This document shows, piece by piece, positions 5,595 through 8,542 of a stretch of DNA of 8,542 nt (within the stretch, counting starts at the first letter, position 1; every line of letters begins with the position of its first letter). Origin of the DNA: Nitriliruptorales bacterium (GTDB lineage Bacteria; Actinomycetota; Nitriliruptoria; Euzebyales; Egibacteraceae); the NCBI GenBank assembly GCA_007133145.1, contig SLNF01000040.1, positions 1-8,542 on the forward strand, in the 5' to 3' direction. A model generated the notes under the pieces. The model was not told the origin of the DNA, did not search any database, and was given only the letters and a program-made list of their open reading frames with translations. The translations under genes were made by a program, and so were the position numbers.

Positions 5595-7754
5595 TCACGG
5601 CCGCCCAGGCCGGCGGGACTCGAGCGCGGCGACGACGCGCTCGAGGAGCGGGTGGGCGAGGGCCTCCTCGAGCGCGAGCTCGCGGTGGCCCTCACCGGCG
5701 TGCTCATCGGGCACCGCGAGCGGGAGTTGCCAGTTGGGGTAGATCGTCACCGTCCCGGGCAGGTTGGGCTGGCGCCGGTCGCCGACGGCGTCGTGGAGGC
5801 TCGCGGCGACGAGGCGCGCGGGCGTCTCGGCGAGGAAGGCGTGCATCGCGACGATGAGCTCCTCGAGCGTCGGCTCCTCCCCCACGAGGCCGGCGTCGCG
5901 CAGGTGGCGGTGCATGAGCCCGCGCTCGGCGTCCCTGTGCGCCCACTCCGCGGCCGGGTCGGCCCCGTCGCCGAGCAGCCCGAGCTCGATGCGCAGGCGG
6001 ACGTCCTCCCCGGTCCACCACCCCGCCGCGGTGGGCAGGTCGTGGGTGCTCACCGAGGCCAGGGCGGTCTCGCGGTAGGCCGACGCGGGCCGCAACCGGG
6101 AGTCGTCGGCGTCGTCACGCTCGAAGTAGAGCACCTGCGAGCCAAGCACCTGCTGGGCGGTGAGGGTCTCGCGGACCCCGGGCTCGACGGTGCCGAGGTC
6201 CTCGCCGACGACGACGGCGTCGGCCCGGTGGGCCTCGAGCGCGAGGATCCCGAGCATGTCCTCGGAGGGGTAGCGCACGTACGTGCCGTCGGCGGGGGTG
6301 GCGCCCTCCGGGATCCAGAAGAGGCGGAAGAGCCCCATGACGTGGTCGATGCGGATGCCCCCGGCGTGGCGCAGCACCGCGGCGAGCATGTCGCGGAAGG
6401 GAGCGAACCCCGTCTCGGGCAGCCGGTTGGGCAGCAGCGGAGGCTGCGCCCAGTCCTGGCCCTGCTGGTTGAAGTAGTCCGGGGGCGCGCCGACGGTGAC
6501 CCCGAGGGCGAGCTCGTCCTGGAGCGCCCAGGCGTCGGCGCCGCCTGCGTCGACCCCGACGGCGAGGTCGTGGACGACCCCGAGGCGCATGCCGGCGTCG
6601 CGGGCGGCCCGCTGGGTCGTCTCGAGCTGCTCGTCGCAGAGCATCTGGAGCCACATGTGGAAGGTCACGCGATCGGAGTGGCGCTCCCGGAAGGCCGCGA
6701 CGGCCGGGGCGTCGGGGTGCTGGAGCTCGGCGGGCCAGGTGCCGAACGGCACACCGTGGATCTCCGCGATCGCGCAGAACGTCGCGAAGTCGCGCAGCCC
6801 GGGGCCCTGCTGTGCGGCGAAGCCCTCGAGCCGCGCGCGGCGCTGGGGCGGCAGCGCCGCGAAGGCCTCGCCGAGCGCGGCCATCTTCGCGGCCTGCACG
6901 GCGTCGCGGTCGATGCGGTGGGGATCGGGTTGGGCCTGCGCGGCGAGCCCGGCGAGCCGATCGCGGGCCTCCCCGTCGAGCGCGGCCACCTCGGGGACCT
7001 CCTCGACGCGCAGCATGAGCGGGTCGTGGAAGCGCCGGCTCGAGGGGAAGTAGGGCGACGGCTCGACCGGCGGTACCGGCGCCTGGGCGTGCAGAGGGTT
7101 GGCGACGGCGAAGTGCGCTCCCCGTCCGGCGCTCCAGGTCAGCACGGAGCGGAGATCGGCGAGGTCGCCGATCCCCCAGCTGCCCTCCCCGAGCAGGGCG
7201 TAGACCTGGAGCATCCACCCCCAGGCGCGCGGCAGGTCCTCGGGCAGCGGGGCCACCGGCGGGGCGACCGCGAGCATGCCCTCGGCGGGCTCGTCGGTGG
7301 CGCCTTCGACCTCGAGGGTGTGGTAGCCCAGCGGCAGGTCGGTCGGCAGGTCGAGCTCCACGGCGGTGCGCGTCCGGCCGTGGACGTCGAGGGAGCCGAG
7401 GCCGGCGTCGCGGGTCGCGCCCGCGACCTCCCGGACCTCGCCCGTCTCGCCGCGCACGCGCACGACGAGGTCGGCGTCGGGGGGGACCCGCAGGGTGACC
7501 GTCGCCGGGGTGCCGGCGCGCACGACGGTGCTCGGGGGCACGACGCGCAGCCAGGGCGCCCGACGGGCTGCGGCGAGGGCGTCGGCGGCCTCGCCGTCAT
7601 CGGCGACGTCGACGCCGATGACGGCGAGCGCGGCGCGGACCGTCCTGCGCGACGCCGCGTGCCAGCGCCCGTCGATGCGGTGGTACCCGGTGGCGATGCC
7701 GTAGGCGTCGGCGAGCTCGGCCAGTGGGCCGACGGCGGGGTCGGTGTCGGAGAT
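5595..7754 (-). CDS. malQ: 4-alpha-glucanotransferase (amylomaltase), GH77, 719 aa with ATC as proposed start
   Basis: MalQ transfers alpha-1,4-glucan segments between maltodextrins in the cytoplasm (maltose and glycogen-type metabolism). The GH77 motifs are present: SWGIGDLADL, NPLHAQAP with EPSPYFPSSRRF, nucleophile D470 in RIDHVMGLFRLFW, acid/base E518 in GEDLGTVEPG, and D572 in STHDLPT. Upstream of the first usable codon (GTG 7541, which would give 648 aa) the same frame continues with recognisable MalQ N-terminal sequence, including LAELADAYGIATGYHRIDG and TVRAALAVIGVDV, back to the sodN stop. No ATG, GTG or TTG occurs in that stretch. The best start is ATC 7754, seven bases after GAGGGG, giving 719 aa, in line with actinobacterial MalQ. 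CTG 7724 is a weaker option with no ribosome site. The gene follows sodN with three bases between stop and start, so coupled translation is likely. Function is certain; the start is the open question. Confidence 0.93.
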   Translation of the reverse strand: MSDTDPAVGPLAELADAYGIATGYHRIDGRWHAASRRTVRAALAVIGVDVADDGEAADALAAARRAPWLRVVPPSTVVRAGTPATVTLRVPPDADLVVRVRGETGEVREVAGATRDAGLGSLDVHGRTRTAVELDLPTDLPLGYHTLEVEGATDEPAEGMLAVAPPVAPLPEDLPRAWGWMLQVYALLGEGSWGIGDLADLRSVLTWSAGRGAHFAVANPLHAQAPVPPVEPSPYFPSSRRFHDPLMLRVEEVPEVAALDGEARDRLAGLAAQAQPDPHRIDRDAVQAAKMAALGEAFAALPPQRRARLEGFAAQQGPGLRDFATFCAIAEIHGVPFGTWPAELQHPDAPAVAAFRERHSDRVTFHMWLQMLCDEQLETTQRAARDAGMRLGVVHDLAVGVDAGGADAWALQDELALGVTVGAPPDYFNQQGQDWAQPPLLPNRLPETGFAPFRDMLAAVLRHAGGIRIDHVMGLFRLFWIPEGATPADGTYVRYPSEDMLGILALEAHRADAVVVGEDLGTVEPGVRETLTAQQVLGSQVLYFERDDADDSRLRPASAYRETALASVSTHDLPTAAGWWTGEDVRLRIELGLLGDGADPAAEWAHRDAERGLMHRHLRDAGLVGEEPTLEELIVAMHAFLAETPARLVAASLHDAVGDRRQPNLPGTVTIYPNWQLPLAVPDEHAGEGHRELALEEALAHPLLERVVAALESRRPGRP

Positions 7755-7767
7755 CGCTCAGCCCCTC
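7752..7767 (-). promoter_or_regulatory. Ribosome site and proposed ATC initiation codon of malQ
   Basis: On the minus strand GAGGGG (7767-7762) falls in the last codons of sodN. It is followed by seven bases containing the sodN TGA (7760-7758), and then ATC TCC GAC. The spacing is optimal for initiation at the ATC. An ancestral ATG changed to ATC, or a one-base sequence error, would equally explain the arrangement. Confidence 0.5.
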
Positions 7768-8177
7768 TTCGTCGCCCAGAAGATCTCGCTGATCTCCTCG
7801 ATGAGGGCGAGGAGCTCGCGCCCGACCTCGGGGTCCATCGACTTCTTCGCGTCGCCGGCCTGCTTGATCGCACGCCAGAAGAGGTCGTGGAGCTGCGGGT
7901 AGGACTCGACGTGCGGGGGCTTGAAGTAGTCGGTCCACAGCACCGAGAGGTGGTGCTTGACGAGCTCGGCGCGCTGCTCCTTGATGAAGATCGCGCGGTC
8001 CCGGAAGACGGGATCCTCAGAGGCGTGGTACTTCTCGGCGCAGGCCACGACCGACTCGGCTTCGATGCGCGCCTGAGCGGGGTCGTAGACGCCGCACATG
8101 AGGTCGCAGTGCGCGGCGACCTCGCGGGGGGCGAGGACGCGGTCGGCGAGTGTGAGCAGCTTCGCGGGGAGGGACAT
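7758..8177 (-). CDS. sodN: Nickel superoxide dismutase precursor, 139 aa
   Basis: NiSOD disproportionates superoxide as a homohexamer, using nickel bound by an N-terminal hook that forms only after a leader is removed. Here a 22-residue leader precedes His23, and the remaining 117 residues match the mature length of Streptomyces NiSOD. The hook reads HCDLMCGVYDP (residues 23-33): ligands H23, C24 and C28 and the conserved Tyr (Y31) are kept, but the usual Pro5 is Met27. Downstream blocks are strongly conserved: AQARIEAESV, IKEQRAELVKHH, VLWTDYFKPPH, YPQLHDLFW, and EEISEIFWATKRG at the end. Two ATGs stand in tandem (8180 and 8177); AAGGAG lies two and five bases before them, so 8177 is preferred. 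The neighbours are sodX, divergent, and malQ, immediately downstream in the same frame. The identification is very secure; activity with Met in the hook is untested. Confidence 0.97.
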   Translation of the reverse strand: MSLPAKLLTLADRVLAPREVAAHCDLMCGVYDPAQARIEAESVVACAEKYHASEDPVFRDRAIFIKEQRAELVKHHLSVLWTDYFKPPHVESYPQLHDLFWRAIKQAGDAKKSMDPEVGRELLALIEEISEIFWATKRG

Positions 8178-8183
8178 CATGGC

Positions 8184-8198
8184 TCCTTCTTGCAAGGA
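8184..8198 (-). promoter_or_regulatory. Small hairpin covering the sodN Shine-Dalgarno sequence
   Basis: In the sodN mRNA UCCUU pairs with AAGGA across a five-base loop (8194-8198 with 8184-8188), so four or five bases of the AAGGAG site are in a stem. With two G-C pairs it is weak and would melt easily. It could tune translation, or simply reflect the palindrome CTTGCAAG at 8189-8196. No known riboswitch fold is visible. Confidence 0.3.
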
Positions 8199-8226
8199 AT
8201 TCGCAGGTAGACGTCCGTTGCGGCCG

Positions 8227-8232
8227 TATGCT
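8227..8232 (+). promoter_or_regulatory. -10 hexamer TATGCT of sodX, leaderless position
   Basis: TATGCT ends exactly six bases before the sodX ATG, so the predicted +1 is the A of the start codon. No ribosome-binding sequence precedes the ATG. This is the best leaderless candidate in the window. A -35 at normal spacing (around 8204-8209) is not recognisable. Confidence 0.5.
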
Positions 8233-8233
8233 A
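8228..8233 (-). promoter_or_regulatory. -10-like hexamer TAGCAT of sodN, overlapping the sodX -10
   Basis: On the minus strand TAGCAT occupies nearly the same bases as the sodX -10. It would give a leader of about 43 bases ending in the AAGGAG site. The two divergent promoters would then compete for one polymerase position or share a regulator site. Nickel- or redox-responsive control is plausible from other NiSOD systems, but no operator was recognised. Confidence 0.35.
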
Positions 8234-8238
8234 TCCAG

Positions 8239-8542
8239 ATGTCCCCGCGTCCATGCCGCGTCCGGGGGTGTGCGCGCCCGAGCGGGTCCGGATCTGCGGG
8301 TGCCCGCGTGGCCTTCGTCCTGGCGCTCGCGCTCGGCGCCCTGCTCGCCACAGCGTGCCGCCCCTCCCGCGTGCGCGTCCGCGGCCCGAGCATGGCCCCG
8401 GCGCTGCTCGACGGCGATCGGCTCCTCGTCTGCCGGGGGTGGCAGGCCGCACGGGCCCGGACCGGCGAGGTCGTCGTCGTCGCCCGACCGGGCGGCGGCG
8501 AGGCCGTCAAGCGGCTCGCCGGCGGGCCCGGCGACGTCGTCG
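8239..8542 (+). CDS. sodX: Nickel-SOD maturation signal peptidase (S26 family), N-terminal 101 codons (runs off window)
   Basis: SodX is an S26-type serine peptidase found next to sodN and thought to remove the SodN leader so that His1 becomes the amino terminus. The visible part has a basic start, one hydrophobic membrane segment (about residues 24-40, VAFVLALALGALLATA), then RVRVRGPSMAPALLDGDRLLV with the catalytic Ser in GPSM. Further on GEVVVVARP and AVKRLAGGPGDVV supply the general-base Lys region. The serine/lysine spacing fits S26. The ATG at 8239 is chosen for its perfect leaderless -10. A GTG inside (8308, just before the membrane segment) would remove 23 residues and cannot be excluded. 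Pairing with sodN makes the SodX assignment much likelier than a general signal peptidase. The C-terminus is outside the window. Confidence 0.88.
   Translation, partial: MSPRPCRVRGCARPSGSGSAGARVAFVLALALGALLATACRPSRVRVRGPSMAPALLDGDRLLVCRGWQAARARTGEVVVVARPGGGEAVKRLAGGPGDVV

Noticed and set aside
5550..8210. 886-codon open frame on the plus strand opposite malQ and sodN
   Set aside because: It is antisense to two genes with clear family motifs; its composition is Gly/Glu/Val/Arg-rich with no recognisable domain. Such frames are expected when third positions are nearly all G or C.
8350..8361. Lipobox-like ATAC before Cys40 of SodX
   Set aside because: The -3 position is Ala, not Leu/Val/Ile, and a membrane anchor is normal for S26 peptidases, so lipidation is not supported.

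Overview
The window is very GC-rich (about 70% or more by eye) and coding-dense. Its third codon positions are strongly G/C-biased, so long antisense open frames are common and misleading. Gene content and order point to an actinobacterium (Actinomycetota). It carries the pcnA/cca - mutT4-type Nudix - murJ block known from mycobacteria and relatives, an actinobacterial-type MalQ with an N-terminal extension, and a nickel superoxide dismutase with its maturation peptidase. A type IV pilus retraction ATPase suggests one of the deeper-branching classes rather than a classic Streptomyces or Mycobacterium. The class is inference only.

Layout. 1-571 (minus) is the N-terminal third of murJ (lipid II flippase); its GTG start overlaps the stop of the Nudix hydrolase at 568-1014 (minus). 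A 105-base divergent gap follows. Then come pilT (1120-2193, plus) and cca (2232-3656, plus), a tRNA nucleotidyltransferase with an HD domain. 3657-3777 is a convergent gap holding a perfect 7-bp hairpin and a pair of interlocked inverted repeats. 3778-5457 (minus) encodes a REC-GAF-EAL response regulator, a predicted c-di-GMP phosphodiesterase with its catalytic residues intact. 5458-5594 is its upstream region plus a terminator-like hairpin behind malQ. 5595-7754 (minus) is malQ (4-alpha-glucanotransferase). It lies one codon downstream of, and in the same frame as, sodN (7758-8177, minus). Facing away from sodN across a 61-base divergent promoter region is sodX (8239 to the window end, plus), the S26-family peptidase that removes the SodN leader.

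How they work together. murJ/Nudix/cca form a conserved housekeeping block (cell wall, nucleotide hydrolysis, tRNA 3' ends) with pilT inserted in it. sodN and sodX form a functional pair: SodX exposes the N-terminal His that binds nickel. malQ appears to be translated by coupling to sodN, although no metabolic link is obvious. The EAL protein and PilT could both affect surface behaviour (c-di-GMP and twitching), but nothing in the window ties them together.

The points most worth a second look are: (1) the SodN nickel hook reads HCDLMCGVY, with Met where the family has the hallmark Pro5; (2) malQ has no ATG/GTG/TTG before its conserved N-terminus, and an ATC codon sits 7 nt after a GAGGGG ribosome site, directly after the sodN stop; (3) the interlocked inverted repeats between cca and the EAL gene; (4) -10-like hexamers placed for leaderless transcripts at several genes. 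No RNA genes, CRISPR arrays or insertion sequences were seen.
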